Source of the DNA: Dehalococcoidia bacterium UBA2979
Lineage (GTDB): Bacteria; Chloroflexota; Dehalococcoidia; UBA2979
Direction: 5' to 3'
Assembly (NCBI GenBank): GCA_002348225.1
Contig: DEAP01000009.1
Span: 6,525-40,363 of the forward strand
Length of the DNA stretch: 33,839 bases
Below are positions 15,770 to 24,753 of the stretch, piece by piece. A program made the position numbers and the translations under genes. Below the pieces are notes generated by a model. The model had not been told where the DNA came from, searched no databases, and worked only from the letters and a program-made list of their open reading frames with translations. Position 1 is the stretch's first letter; every line of letters starts with the position of its first letter.

Positions 15770-16978
15770 ATGTTTCTATGCAACGCCAGCATTTATCTAC
15801 AGACTAAAATATATCTGAACATGAAAACCTTTCGAATATATTCCTCGCAGCGGGCGCTATTAGCCATAGGTGGCCTAGTCACCATTTCCATAGGAATAGC
15901 GTTTCTTGTCCTCGCCCTTTTCTCATGGAATCCTGAGTATCAATGGGTATCTCCAGCCAGTCCAGGATCCGGATTTCTCTATTCTCGATTCAATCCAAAC
16001 TATGATGAAATTTATTTCACTCCCAAATCTGACTGGGACGAAACTCAACTTTTAACAGTCATCGAACATTCGCCCAACTTTTCAATAGTGCCGGCAAGGG
16101 GGATAGTCAATAACTCTATCGCTTTCCTCGTAAAACCGCCCGGAAACATGGATACCCTGCCAACAGGTGAACTATGGTTACTCGATCTGAAAACCGGAAA
16201 ACGAAATCTACTCGCTAGCGATCCCGATATAGGAGTGAAGCCCATCTGGACTCGGGATGGCACACACTTAATGTACCGCAGGGTTAGACAACAAGTTCAG
16301 GAATTGGTTGAACTAGAACTATCTACCCAAACCAGGACCGTATATGCAGTCCAACGAGATTACTCTCAGGGTTTATTCCCTTTAGGAGAGGGTAATTTGG
16401 GAAGTCAGTATTATGTCGAAATCTTTTCTAATGGTGTTTTTGTATCAAAGCGTTCTGAATCCGAAACCGAACCAGAAATTTGCTTCAAACTATCAGATAC
16501 ATTTGTCAGAGATTTTTCGATCAGTCCAGACGGCCAAAAGATGATATATCTGCAAACCGTAATACAGTCTGAACGTTTATTTTTCCAAACATATCTTGCT
16601 GAAATAAACTGCAGAGATCAACGACCTCGCGCTCTACTAGGAGAGAATCAGACCGAGCAGTACTCGCCCATATGGTCACCGATTGAACAAACAGTAACCA
16701 TCGGTACGAATATTATCGGGCGCCAAAAAAGTAGCATAATGCTTTCTAACGGAGATTTGCTTGACTTTATACCTATACCACCAGATCAGCCAGGCTTTGA
16801 CGTTCCGATTGTTTGGTCGCATGATGAGGACTACTTGTTGACAAAAAGCTTCGATGGATTGTCCAGTGCGAACCCCGGATATGGCATGATTTACGTAATC
16901 AATCGCGAAACGGGCATGAGATACAAGGTTGATGAGAGTCCAGAAACACGAATATTTGGGTGGTGGTCAAATGAATAA
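15770..16978 (+). CDS. membrane-anchored TolB-like beta-propeller protein
   Basis: No specific family recognised. An N-terminal signal anchor (LLAIGGLVTISIGIAFLVLALFSW) is followed by about 340 extracytoplasmic residues. Repeated TolB/WD40-like blades are seen, such as GELWLLDLKTGKRNLLA...KPIWTRDGTHLMYRR, VRDFSISPDGQKMIYL and YSPIWSPIEQTVTIG. The start is uncertain. ATG 15770 has a weak AGGA nine bases upstream, while ATG 15821 gives a more usual short N-terminus (MKTFRIYSS) but no ribosome-binding site. The stop overlaps the next gene's ATG by eight bases, so the pair is probably co-expressed and both act outside the membrane. Function unknown. Confidence 0.75.
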   Translation: MFLCNASIYLQTKIYLNMKTFRIYSSQRALLAIGGLVTISIGIAFLVLALFSWNPEYQWVSPASPGSGFLYSRFNPNYDEIYFTPKSDWDETQLLTVIEHSPNFSIVPARGIVNNSIAFLVKPPGNMDTLPTGELWLLDLKTGKRNLLASDPDIGVKPIWTRDGTHLMYRRVRQQVQELVELELSTQTRTVYAVQRDYSQGLFPLGEGNLGSQYYVEIFSNGVFVSKRSESETEPEICFKLSDTFVRDFSISPDGQKMIYLQTVIQSERLFFQTYLAEINCRDQRPRALLGENQTEQYSPIWSPIEQTVTIGTNIIGRQKSSIMLSNGDLLDFIPIPPDQPGFDVPIVWSHDEDYLLTKSFDGLSSANPGYGMIYVINRETGMRYKVDESPETRIFGWWSNE

Positions 16979-18320
16979 TTCCTCGCACCGGACCAAATCA
17001 ATTCTAGTATTTTCCGTCGTTGGCCTGTACTTGGTGTTATTCGGAGCATCAGCCCTGACAACCAAAACGTATGCGTGTGCATTCGGCGCTTACCGACCTG
17101 CCGCCTACGAAGGAGGAGAAAATAGACTGCTGTATATTCATGCTATCGATGCCGCAGCGAATAACTTACTTTTTCCCCAGGATGCACGATTTGCGCTGGA
17201 TCGGCTCGAACAAGGAACCCGCTACAACAGATACGTCAGTGGTGGGTATGTTCCGCCCACCCTTATAAAGTCAATTGCCTGGGTAGAGACGAAAATGACT
17301 ATGGCAACCAAGTCCACCGCATGGAACGGTCTCGGTGATTCTGTAATTTCATTTGACTGTGGCCATGGAGTCATGCAGGTAACCACAGGAATGACTAATC
17401 CACTTGGAGAAAACTCCCAGCCGTCGGATGCCCAAGCATTGATCTCGACTCATTTCACTTACAACATAGCGAAGGGTGTGAAGATTCTAGGCGCGAAATG
17501 GAACAACGCCCCGCAAATTTCACCGATTGTGGGTACTGACACTGATAGTCAAACCGAGATCCTCGAGAACTGGTATTACGCGACGTGGGCGTATAACGGA
17601 TTCACTGGATATGGGTCATACAGCAGTAATCACCCTCTAGATCCCTCCTTTGCTTGGCCTCGTTCCCAATATTCTTGTTCGGGAACACAAAGCCATAACG
17701 AGTTTCCATACCAAGAACTCGTATGGGGCTGCATAAAAAAACCTCCTACTATTAACGGTAACCCCCTATGGCCAGCTATACCCATAACTCTGCCCGACCT
17801 TTTTAGCACTGAGGTGAACCGCGCACTGTCGCCTGGCAACTTTTATCCACCATACGCAAATATGGATATCAAAACACCCGCTCCTTGGCATACTGAGGTC
17901 ACTCCAGCAAACTTCTTGCAGGAGGAAGCGAAGCTGATCGGACGGCCTATTCTGTCAGTGCCCCCACGAAGCCATACCATTAGGATGAACAGCCCTGCAG
18001 CGGTGACTTGGGTAGATGTTCCTATTCGAAATTCTGGTAGCGGCCTGTCCACATGGCGTGCCAAATCTAGTGTAGGGTTTTTGGTGGTGAACCCTCCCGC
18101 TGGGATCGCACCGGGGAGCAATCTAACTTGTACAGCAGCTTCTTGCGACACCACATCACTGCGGATCGAAGTTAATCCAACCCTGTTACCAGCATCTTAT
18201 GCCACGGGCGTCATATCAATATGGTCGCCAAACGAAAAGAATACACCGATCGAAATCACTATAAATGTCGTAGCTGACTTTGAATTGACATTCCCTGGTT
18301 CGTCAAAAAACAGCGATTGA
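16971..18320 (+). CDS. secreted lytic-transglycosylase-like protein with Ig-like C-terminal domain
   Basis: An N-terminal signal or anchor segment (residues 10-35, ILVFSVVGLYLVLFGASAL) precedes a lysozyme-like domain. LIKSIAWVETKM carries the probable catalytic Glu106, and GHGVMQVTTGM matches the conserved G-x-MQ block of SLT-type transglycosylases; NWYYATWAYNGFTGYG fits the later Tyr-Asn motif. The final ~110 residues (ITWVDV-like strands, GSGLSTWRAKSS, LLPASYATGVISIWS) resemble a BACON or Ig-like beta-sandwich. It likely cleaves peptidoglycan or another glycan outside the membrane. ATG 16971 overlaps the previous stop (ATGAATAA). A longer in-frame start at 16929 is unlikely. Several cysteine pairs would fit an oxidising environment. 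Confidence 0.78.
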   Translation: MNNSSHRTKSILVFSVVGLYLVLFGASALTTKTYACAFGAYRPAAYEGGENRLLYIHAIDAAANNLLFPQDARFALDRLEQGTRYNRYVSGGYVPPTLIKSIAWVETKMTMATKSTAWNGLGDSVISFDCGHGVMQVTTGMTNPLGENSQPSDAQALISTHFTYNIAKGVKILGAKWNNAPQISPIVGTDTDSQTEILENWYYATWAYNGFTGYGSYSSNHPLDPSFAWPRSQYSCSGTQSHNEFPYQELVWGCIKKPPTINGNPLWPAIPITLPDLFSTEVNRALSPGNFYPPYANMDIKTPAPWHTEVTPANFLQEEAKLIGRPILSVPPRSHTIRMNSPAAVTWVDVPIRNSGSGLSTWRAKSSVGFLVVNPPAGIAPGSNLTCTAASCDTTSLRIEVNPTLLPASYATGVISIWSPNEKNTPIEITINVVADFELTFPGSSKNSD

Positions 18321-18334
18321 TCTAAGGTTTGATT

Positions 18335-19144
18335 ATGACTTCCATCGTTGACATCACAAACTCTTGGAGTCCGACGGATCCTACAGTGGAGGAGTTACTA
18401 GCTGAATCTACCTTTGATACATTAAGGCAATTCACTGGAGCCTCAAATTACGTCTTCTTGGCTTCCATGGTGGATCAGTCAGGCAACAAAGGATTTGCAG
18501 TCTATAAGCCAGTCGCAGGAGAACAATATTTATGGGATTTCGAATCTGGGCTCCATCTCAGAGAAGTTGCAGCGTATGAGCTGTCAAAGCTCCTCGGCTG
18601 GAACCTCATTCCTCCAACCGTGATAAGGCAGGATGGGCCACACGGAAACGGATCCCTGCAGTTGTTTATTGGCCACGATCCGTCAACGCACTTTTTTACA
18701 ATGGAACAAGACATAAACTTGCCAGAGAATCCAGATAGAGCAGTCAAATACTCAGAACTTAGTTCGATAGAGATGTCCCTCATGAAACTTGCTGTATTCG
18801 ACTACATCTCTAACAACGCGGATCGGAAGGCTGGCCATGTCTTGATAGACGAAAAGCAACGTATATGGGGAATTGATAACGGCCTTTGCTTTCATCGTGA
18901 TAACAAATTGCGCACTGTGATATGGAATTTTGCGGGTATTGAGTTCGATTCAAAGCTAATTGTTGACCTGCAGCGCACACTTGAATTTCTATCGTCACCA
19001 ATCGACATGAACTGCGAACTTTATTCCTTAATTAGCTCAAGCGAGCTAGAGTCTTTGCTAGATCGGATTCAAACACTCATCACAGAAAGGACGCTGCCTG
19101 CGATGCCTTCAGAATTTAGAGCCTTCCCTTGGCCTCTCATCTAG
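18335..19144 (+). CDS. SCO1664-family protein (PI3/4-kinase-like fold)
   Basis: Protein of 269 residues resembling the actinobacterial SCO1664 family of unknown function, related to phosphatidylinositol 3/4-kinase-like proteins. Diagnostic stretches are FAVYKPVAGEQYLWDF with a possible nucleotide-binding lysine, REVAAYELSKLLGWNLIPPTV, the catalytic-loop-like AVFDYISNNADRKAGHVL, and WGIDNGLCFHRDNKLRTVIW resembling a metal-binding Asp motif. ATG 18335 is preceded by AAGG at about seven bases; a TTG at 18329 is possible. It lies 14 bases after the transglycosylase gene. Kinase activity or substrate is not established for the family, so I assign the fold only. Confidence 0.8.
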   Translation: MTSIVDITNSWSPTDPTVEELLAESTFDTLRQFTGASNYVFLASMVDQSGNKGFAVYKPVAGEQYLWDFESGLHLREVAAYELSKLLGWNLIPPTVIRQDGPHGNGSLQLFIGHDPSTHFFTMEQDINLPENPDRAVKYSELSSIEMSLMKLAVFDYISNNADRKAGHVLIDEKQRIWGIDNGLCFHRDNKLRTVIWNFAGIEFDSKLIVDLQRTLEFLSSPIDMNCELYSLISSSELESLLDRIQTLITERTLPAMPSEFRAFPWPLI

Positions 19145-19181
19145 TGTGATGCAAACACTCATAAAGCATTAGGTGGATAGT

Positions 19182-19670
19182 ATGAACACATTCAGTGTAA
19201 AAATGGTCGAACATAGCGAAGAGCTTGAAAAGATTCTAGAGCTCAGACAGACTGTATTTATCGAGGAACAAAAGGTGCCCGAAGAGGAAGAGATTGACGA
19301 TCTTGACTCATTGGACGCCATTTCATCCAACCGAGTAATTCACCTCATCGCCTATGCAGGAGAAGAAGTATTCGGAACTGCCCGCCTATTCCTGCCTAGC
19401 ACCACAGATATAAGAACCGTCGACGCTGAAACACTCCATGTCGGTCGTGTGGCTGTGAAAGAAAGTGGGCGCAGACTCGGAGTAGGCAGTCTGCTGATAA
19501 ACAAATGCCACGATATTGCTAGAGAACTCGGACACAAACAAATTACGTTGTCCGCACAGATTCAAGCCATGCCGTTCTACTGGGAATTAGGCTATAAGGA
19601 AAGAGGTCCTCTCTATCTAGATGCTGGAATACAACATCAGGACATGGATATTAGTCTGAATCCAGATTAA
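19182..19670 (+). CDS. GNAT-family N-acetyltransferase
   Basis: Single-domain acetyl-CoA-dependent acyltransferase of 162 residues. The N-terminal part (ILELRQTVFIEEQKVPEEEEID) resembles the ElaA-like subgroup. The acetyl-CoA pyrophosphate-binding loop RRLGVGSLLI follows the strand HVGRVAVKES, and AMPFYWELGYKERGPLYLDAGIQHQDM is the typical C-terminus. AGGTGG lies five bases before ATG 19182, which decides the start over the GTG at 19173. The substrate is not predictable. It stands 41 bases before lysA. Confidence 0.88.
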   Translation: MNTFSVKMVEHSEELEKILELRQTVFIEEQKVPEEEEIDDLDSLDAISSNRVIHLIAYAGEEVFGTARLFLPSTTDIRTVDAETLHVGRVAVKESGRRLGVGSLLINKCHDIARELGHKQITLSAQIQAMPFYWELGYKERGPLYLDAGIQHQDMDISLNPD

Positions 19671-19711
19671 TTTAGAAAGTAGACGCAAAATATAAAGTAA
19701 AGGAACACCTT

Positions 19712-21067
19712 ATGACCCATGAACCGCCGAAGGCAAAGGTTTTGCCACTTAGCAGCCAAACGTCGGAAGAGGGTGTCCTGCAAATCGGTGGGTGTGATAT
19801 TCGAAAGCTCGCCAATGAATATGGCACTCCACTGTATGTGTTCGACATAGAAACCTTGAGGCATCAGGCGACTAGTTACATTGATGCATTCACATCGCAG
19901 TGGCCATACGGCGTCGAAATTCACTACGCATCTAAGGCATGGATCAACATACCCCTTGCAAGATTTCTTTCAAGTTTGGGACTTTCCTTCGACGTAGTAT
20001 CAGGTGGCGAAATTTCAGTCTTACGACAGGCCGGGGTGAGTCTATCTAGGTCGGCGTTTCACGGTAATAACAAAGGGGCACAAGAAATAAAAGAAGGTCT
20101 CGATGCTGGAATAGGTCAAATAGTGGTAAACGCACATGATGAAATAAGGCTGATTGAGTCTATAGCCTCTGAGCTAGGCAGCAAACCAAAAATCCTTTTA
20201 CGAGTCTCACCAGGAGTGGACGCACATACTCACTCAGCGACAACAACTGGCCTTCTCGATTCAAAATTTGGGGTTTCTGTAGCTAACGGGGAAGCTCTCG
20301 AGGCTTGTGAGGAAATATCTGCATCCCCACACATGGACTTCCGCGGTATCCATATGCACCTCGGTAGCCCGATTTTTGGTACAGAGCCGTATGTCGAGGG
20401 AATCAAAGTCGGCTCTCAACTTATCAAACAGCTCGCTGATAAAGGCATACTTGTTTCCGATTTCTCTCCAGGTGGTGGATTTGCGGTCGCCTACACGGAT
20501 GACGATGATCCGCCCGATGCAGAGGTGTACGCCAAGGCTATATGCGAAACACTGGCGTCTGAAGCTGACCAGCTTGCTTTTCCCCCACCTAAACTAATTA
20601 TTGAGCCCGGTAGATCTATCTCAGCCAGGGCTGGCGTCGCTGTTTACTCAGTTGGCTCAAGAAAAGAAATCCCAGGTGTAAGAACGTACGTTGCAGTCGA
20701 TGGCGGAATGTCTGACAACATCCGACCAGCAATCTATGGATCAAAATATGAAGTTGTACCTGCAGAAAGAATGCATGCTGATCCCGAAGAGACAGTCACA
20801 ATCGCCGGAAAGTTTTGCGAATCTGGTGACATTCTCGCTGAGGATGTATCACTCCCACGGTTAAGCACGAACGAATTAATTGCTATTCCAGCTGCAGGAG
20901 CATATCAATTGGCAATGGAATCAAACTACAATCTCTCCCTGAGGCCCGAGGTCATCATGGTAGAAAATGGCAATGCTTTCCCAATTAGAAGGCGCCAAAT
21001 ATATGAAGACCTCACTCGCCTTGATGTTACACAAGGTGTAGACATATTGATAAACACTGAAACTTAG
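19712..21067 (+). CDS. lysA: diaminopimelate decarboxylase
   Basis: PLP enzyme converting meso-diaminopimelate to lysine, the last step of the pathway that uses Asd. The fold-III PLP lysine is Lys75 in HYASKAW. FDVVSGGEI, FHGNNKG, the GIHMHLGSPI motif, the phosphate-binding GGGFAVAYT, IEPGRSI, the CESGD active-site cysteine segment and GAYQLAMESNYN follow in order. At 451 residues it is slightly long. ATG 19712 has AAGGA seven bases upstream. Related carboxynorspermidine or ornithine decarboxylases share the fold, but the CESGD and GAYQ motifs favour LysA. Confidence 0.95.
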   Translation: MTHEPPKAKVLPLSSQTSEEGVLQIGGCDIRKLANEYGTPLYVFDIETLRHQATSYIDAFTSQWPYGVEIHYASKAWINIPLARFLSSLGLSFDVVSGGEISVLRQAGVSLSRSAFHGNNKGAQEIKEGLDAGIGQIVVNAHDEIRLIESIASELGSKPKILLRVSPGVDAHTHSATTTGLLDSKFGVSVANGEALEACEEISASPHMDFRGIHMHLGSPIFGTEPYVEGIKVGSQLIKQLADKGILVSDFSPGGGFAVAYTDDDDPPDAEVYAKAICETLASEADQLAFPPPKLIIEPGRSISARAGVAVYSVGSRKEIPGVRTYVAVDGGMSDNIRPAIYGSKYEVVPAERMHADPEETVTIAGKFCESGDILAEDVSLPRLSTNELIAIPAAGAYQLAMESNYNLSLRPEVIMVENGNAFPIRRRQIYEDLTRLDVTQGVDILINTET

Positions 21068-21077
21068 AAAGAATCCC

Positions 21078-22127
21078 GTGCTCTTCGACGACACCGACTA
21101 CCGTAGTAAGAAGCATACCTCGGATAGCTGGAATATTTTTGGCGCTGACGAAGCTGTAGAAACACTACGAGAACATATAGCCAAGGGGCTAATCAATAGA
21201 TCTTATATGTTCATAGGACCCAGGGGGGTCGGGAAAACAACACTCGCCATACGGTTCGCCCAGGCTGTTTTTGCCCCTCGTACCGATGACACCACATCTC
21301 CGGACTTTGAAAATGAAATCGCTTACAAAATCGAGTCGGGGACTTTTGGTGATGCAAAATTCATAGGGGCATCAGCCAAAAACGTTGCCGGCCGCATAAC
21401 AGCTCACGATGTTCGGAAGTTCACCCACAGTGCCGATTTCACGCCATTTAACTCCAAACATCTCTTCGTGGTCTTCGAGGCTGATTTTGAGAATGAAAGG
21501 GGAGACAATGCAACCTTGAAATTCTTGGAGGAACCGCCTAATAACACCACTGTAATCATCATCACCGACGCGCCCGACAAGTTCCCTGCAACTATTCGCT
21601 CCAGATGCTATGACATCGTCTTACGGCCCCTACCTAAAGAGGAATTGGTTTCGATTATTGTCGATCAGAACCTGGTTGAAGATATGGATACGGCAGTAGA
21701 ATATGCCCTACATGCGGGCGGGCGCTATGGCAAAGCAATCTCAATGATTAACGATCCATCCTCTCTAATGACACTTAAAGTGATTATGGGTGATGTGGAG
21801 AAATATTCACTAACTGCAGTTCGCGAGCGTCTTGAATATTCTAATTCCCTCTCTAAAGCCTGGAGAAACGATCGAGATACCGTGCTTGAAACTATAGGCC
21901 ACTGGGAAAGGTGGTGGCACGACGCCCTCCTGCTGACAACGGGAGCCACGAAGGATAATATTTGGCACATCCCTAGGACCGGAGAGTCGAACCTGACTCC
22001 CGAGATGGCTGTGGAGGCTCTTACTTCAATTCAAACAGCTCGAGAAAATCTCCTTGCCAATGTGAATCCGAGACTCTCCATCGACCAGATGATGATTGAT
22101 ATCCCACAATTGGTAATAAATCGATAG
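21078..22127 (+). CDS. holB: DNA polymerase III delta-prime subunit
   Basis: Clamp-loader AAA+ subunit that helps load the beta clamp. The P-loop GPRGVGKT is at residues 47-54. DNATLKFLEEPPNNTTVIIITD and the sensor/arginine-finger segment FPATIRSRC match delta-prime. The zinc-binding cysteine cluster seen in DnaX is absent, which separates it from the gamma/tau subunit. The start is GTG 21078 with AGAAAG upstream, ten bases after lysA. The following gene is a RicT/YaaT homologue, the same order as holB-yaaT in Bacillus, which supports the call. Confidence 0.87.
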   Translation: MLFDDTDYRSKKHTSDSWNIFGADEAVETLREHIAKGLINRSYMFIGPRGVGKTTLAIRFAQAVFAPRTDDTTSPDFENEIAYKIESGTFGDAKFIGASAKNVAGRITAHDVRKFTHSADFTPFNSKHLFVVFEADFENERGDNATLKFLEEPPNNTTVIIITDAPDKFPATIRSRCYDIVLRPLPKEELVSIIVDQNLVEDMDTAVEYALHAGGRYGKAISMINDPSSLMTLKVIMGDVEKYSLTAVRERLEYSNSLSKAWRNDRDTVLETIGHWERWWHDALLLTTGATKDNIWHIPRTGESNLTPEMAVEALTSIQTARENLLANVNPRLSIDQMMIDIPQLVINR

Positions 22128-22151
22128 AATAGAATCCTAAAATAAATTTAC

Positions 22152-22177
22152 CGGTATAGCACTAGGGTGTCGTACCG
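22152..22177 (+). other. imperfect hairpin before ricT
   Basis: CGGTA (22152-22156) pairs with TACCG (22173-22177), and GCAC (22159-22162) with GTGT (22167-22170, one G-U pair) around loop TAGG. Between them are one T-G wobble and one A-C mismatch. No T-run follows, so it is not a clear terminator. It sits 12 bases before the ricT start. Confidence 0.3.
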
Positions 22178-22189
22178 AAACTTGACTGG

Positions 22190-23338
22190 ATGAAACACAT
22201 GGACCCGATAGTAGGTGTCCGTCTAATGACGGCTGGGGATTTACTCTACTGTAGCCCCGGAGATCTGAACTTAATGATTGGTGATTACGTCGTGCTCGTC
22301 ACAGATCGAGGGGAGCGCATAGGCCGAGTGGTCGTCACTCCTGACCAAATTATGACCAATCAAGTTAGTGGCCCCCTGCGCGTGATCTCACGTCTGGCTA
22401 CAGAGGCGGACCTTACCACCCAGGAAAAAGTGAAAAAAAAAGCCGCTGATGAGTCTAATCGCGCTCAAGAGTATGCCACCAGAGTTGATTCCCGTATACG
22501 TGTTGCCGACTTAACTTACGACCTCACAGAAACATTTCTTGACATATCATACGTACTCCCTGATAAGGTCCAAGTCAAACATGACAAGATCCAGCAGGCC
22601 TTTAGGTCACACTACCCCGAGTCGCTCCAACTGAATCGTATTGGTGATCGCGATCGTGCAAAACTGACTGGAGGATTCGGCGTGTGCGGTAGAGAACTCT
22701 GCTGTTCCTCCTGGATGACTACATTCCCTTCAATTTCTATGAAGCTTGCCAAGGAACAGGGTCTTTCTCCAAATCCATCCAAAATCTCCGGAGTCTGTGG
22801 CCGGCTCTTATGTTGCCTCACCTTTGAAGTTGATGCCTACCGTGAAATAGCTGGGACACTTCCAAAAGTAGGAAAAACAATCAGTACTCCTGCGGGTCGA
22901 GCGAAAGTCCTATCAATAAATTATCTCTCAGAGACAGTCCGCCTTTATTTCAAGGATCAAGGAGAGACTATCCAACTAACCGCTGATGAACTTCGCGCCC
23001 AAATGGGAACAACCGTGCGCCCAGTCGAACTCGAGGAGAAGGTTGAAGAAACGGTCAGAAAACAAGAAGAAGAAAGAGGTAAGAACTTCCTTGGGGTTTT
23101 GACGCCGGTGGACACGCCTCCGCATCGAGACAATAGCTCATCGAAAAGCGATTCCGCACGTCGAGCGAAACCGCAGAGAGACTCCAACAAGAAAAGCATC
23201 AGTAGCTCGAAAATAGCTCGCCGCCGCCCCGCTGGATCTAAGGAACCCACAGAATCGAGCCCGGAATCTACAACACGTAAAAGACCTCGAAGACGGGGCA
23301 AGCGAGCTGGTCGCCGCGCCACTCCTAGCTCTGAATAA
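22190..23338 (+). CDS. ricT: PSP1-domain RicT/YaaT-family protein with basic tail
   Basis: Homologue of Bacillus YaaT/RicT, part of the RicAFT complex that supports RNase Y-dependent mRNA maturation, sporulation and competence and can carry iron-sulphur clusters. The paired motifs GVCGRELCC (Cys166, Cys171, Cys172) and GVCGRLLCC (Cys203, Cys208, Cys209) are the hallmark. The PSP1 C-terminal domain covers about residues 70-150. The last ~110 residues are a low-complexity Lys/Arg/Ser tail ending in RRRGKRAGRRA, absent from Bacillus RicT and suggestive of RNA binding. ATG 22190 or ATG 22199 could be the start; neither has a strong ribosome-binding site. It follows holB by 62 bases. Confidence 0.88.
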   Translation: MKHMDPIVGVRLMTAGDLLYCSPGDLNLMIGDYVVLVTDRGERIGRVVVTPDQIMTNQVSGPLRVISRLATEADLTTQEKVKKKAADESNRAQEYATRVDSRIRVADLTYDLTETFLDISYVLPDKVQVKHDKIQQAFRSHYPESLQLNRIGDRDRAKLTGGFGVCGRELCCSSWMTTFPSISMKLAKEQGLSPNPSKISGVCGRLLCCLTFEVDAYREIAGTLPKVGKTISTPAGRAKVLSINYLSETVRLYFKDQGETIQLTADELRAQMGTTVRPVELEEKVEETVRKQEEERGKNFLGVLTPVDTPPHRDNSSSKSDSARRAKPQRDSNKKSISSSKIARRRPAGSKEPTESSPESTTRKRPRRRGKRAGRRATPSSE

Positions 23339-23363
23339 TATCTTTCAACGAAAAGGACACACT

Positions 23364-24212
23364 ATGACTGTCTTGCAAGTTCCACGGGTGGCGACAATTA
23401 GCTGGATCAACGCCATGTCACCTGACCACGAAATGCTTTTTCTGCATGTCGGTGCAGCCCGAAATGAATATGAAGACCTTCATCTCCAGTCCAGCGTATG
23501 GGCTGATGGATATGGGGATTTCACCACTACTCGAGACGGAATAAGGGCCCTGATACCCGACAAGGACACGTTTGAAACCACTCTAGGTGGACTAGGAATC
23601 CGTGGAGCCGGCACTGACCAAATCATTGTGTGTCTTGCAACTGACAAATCACCATGGCCCTACCGAGCCTATTGGGCGCTTCGATACTTTGGGATCGACA
23701 ATGTATGTGTTGCCGAAGCCTCTCTCCGAACAATGCTCCAGAGCGGACTTGAAGATGTTCCGACAAAATTGCCACCGGTCAAAGTCCATTGCAGTCTCCT
23801 GGATCCCGATGAATCTTTAATCGCTGGAAAAGAAGACCTTCTTAGCAGTATCAAAAACTCAACTGCTGCAGAGCAAATACTTGATTGCAGGTCAATCGAA
23901 GAATATACGGGGCTCCCTGGTGACCATCCAGCACCACGTCAAGGACGCATCCCCGGGGCCGCCCACCTTAACTGGGAGTCCCTTATGGATGCTACTGGGA
24001 AGTTTCATACTCAAAGTCAACTACTTCAGCTATACCGGGACGCCGGTATAAATCGAGGCTCGGTGGTTTTTCCCTACTGTGGAGGAGGAATTCGATCCGC
24101 GGTGTCGTGGTTTGCAATGTCAGAAATATTGAAATGGGAAAACATCCGAAATTATGACGGATCCTGGGCGGAATGGTCCTACCTTACGGATCTTCCAATT
24201 GAAACGGACTAG
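23364..24212 (+). CDS. two-domain rhodanese-type sulfurtransferase
   Basis: Thiosulfate or 3-mercaptopyruvate sulfurtransferase of 282 residues with tandem rhodanese domains. The C-terminal domain has the CH2-type signature ILDCRSIEEYTG, GRIPGAAHLNWE and the active-site Cys239 in the loop CGGGIRS. The N-terminal domain (residues 1-130, including TDQIIVCLATDKSPWPYRAYWAL) lacks that loop and is probably structural. CGGGIRS fits thiosulfate:cyanide-type enzymes better than the CG[ST]GVT loop of mercaptopyruvate enzymes. AAAGGA lies six bases before ATG 23364. Its last four bases overlap the convergent DinB-family gene. Confidence 0.9.
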   Translation: MTVLQVPRVATISWINAMSPDHEMLFLHVGAARNEYEDLHLQSSVWADGYGDFTTTRDGIRALIPDKDTFETTLGGLGIRGAGTDQIIVCLATDKSPWPYRAYWALRYFGIDNVCVAEASLRTMLQSGLEDVPTKLPPVKVHCSLLDPDESLIAGKEDLLSSIKNSTAAEQILDCRSIEEYTGLPGDHPAPRQGRIPGAAHLNWESLMDATGKFHTQSQLLQLYRDAGINRGSVVFPYCGGGIRSAVSWFAMSEILKWENIRNYDGSWAEWSYLTDLPIETD

Positions 24213-24700
24213 TTCTGAGCAAGAGCCATTCTTATCTGCTCGGTATGTTCCTGAATATGGGAACTATAACCTTCCACCTGCTGACGCAGCGAACGACTCA
24301 CACCCTCAACGGAACCTCTGCGCCCCCACGACGCGTCAGGAGTCCCTGATAACAATTCAATAGTTTCATCGACACTCTTATCTATACTCTCCATTAAATC
24401 CATCGCAGAACCTGTCATGAAACTTGATTTCTCTATTGCTTTTTCCTCATCAATAGGCTGGCGTTCAGGATCGCTCATCGTGGCAATTTGCCTAATGAAC
24501 ACTGAATTAAGCCTCAAATAAACGCCCAGATGCGCAAGAGCTCGCTTAGCCGACCAGTCTTCGGAGTTAGCATGGAGTCTCATGTTCGCCTCCGTCTCTT
24601 GCGCCACAACAACCCTCAGAGAAGATCGGGCTTGCTCAATCTGATCCACAAGCCCAGAATATTTCTCGGGAGCTCCGGTCACAAAATCTATACGTGCCAT
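24209..24700 (-). CDS. DinB-superfamily protein
   Basis: Four-helix-bundle protein of 163 residues. The DinB_2 pattern WSAKRALAHL occurs near residues 48-57 and HIQEHTEQIRMAL at the C-terminus, so histidines at the usual metal-ligand positions are retained. Relatives include bacillithiol- or mycothiol-dependent transferases and many uncharacterised damage-inducible proteins. No substrate can be assigned. GGAGG lies nine bases before ATG 24700. It lies 53 bases after ridA on the same strand and overlaps the convergent sulfurtransferase by four bases. Unlike the domain fused in the trp operon, this one looks functional. Confidence 0.75.
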   Translation of the reverse strand: MARIDFVTGAPEKYSGLVDQIEQARSSLRVVVAQETEANMRLHANSEDWSAKRALAHLGVYLRLNSVFIRQIATMSDPERQPIDEEKAIEKSSFMTGSAMDLMESIDKSVDETIELLSGTPDASWGRRGSVEGVSRSLRQQVEGYSSHIQEHTEQIRMALAQN

Positions 24701-24753
24701 CTAAGTCCGCCTCCCGACCTAGGAACTTTTCACTCATCCTAAAGACAGTAACT

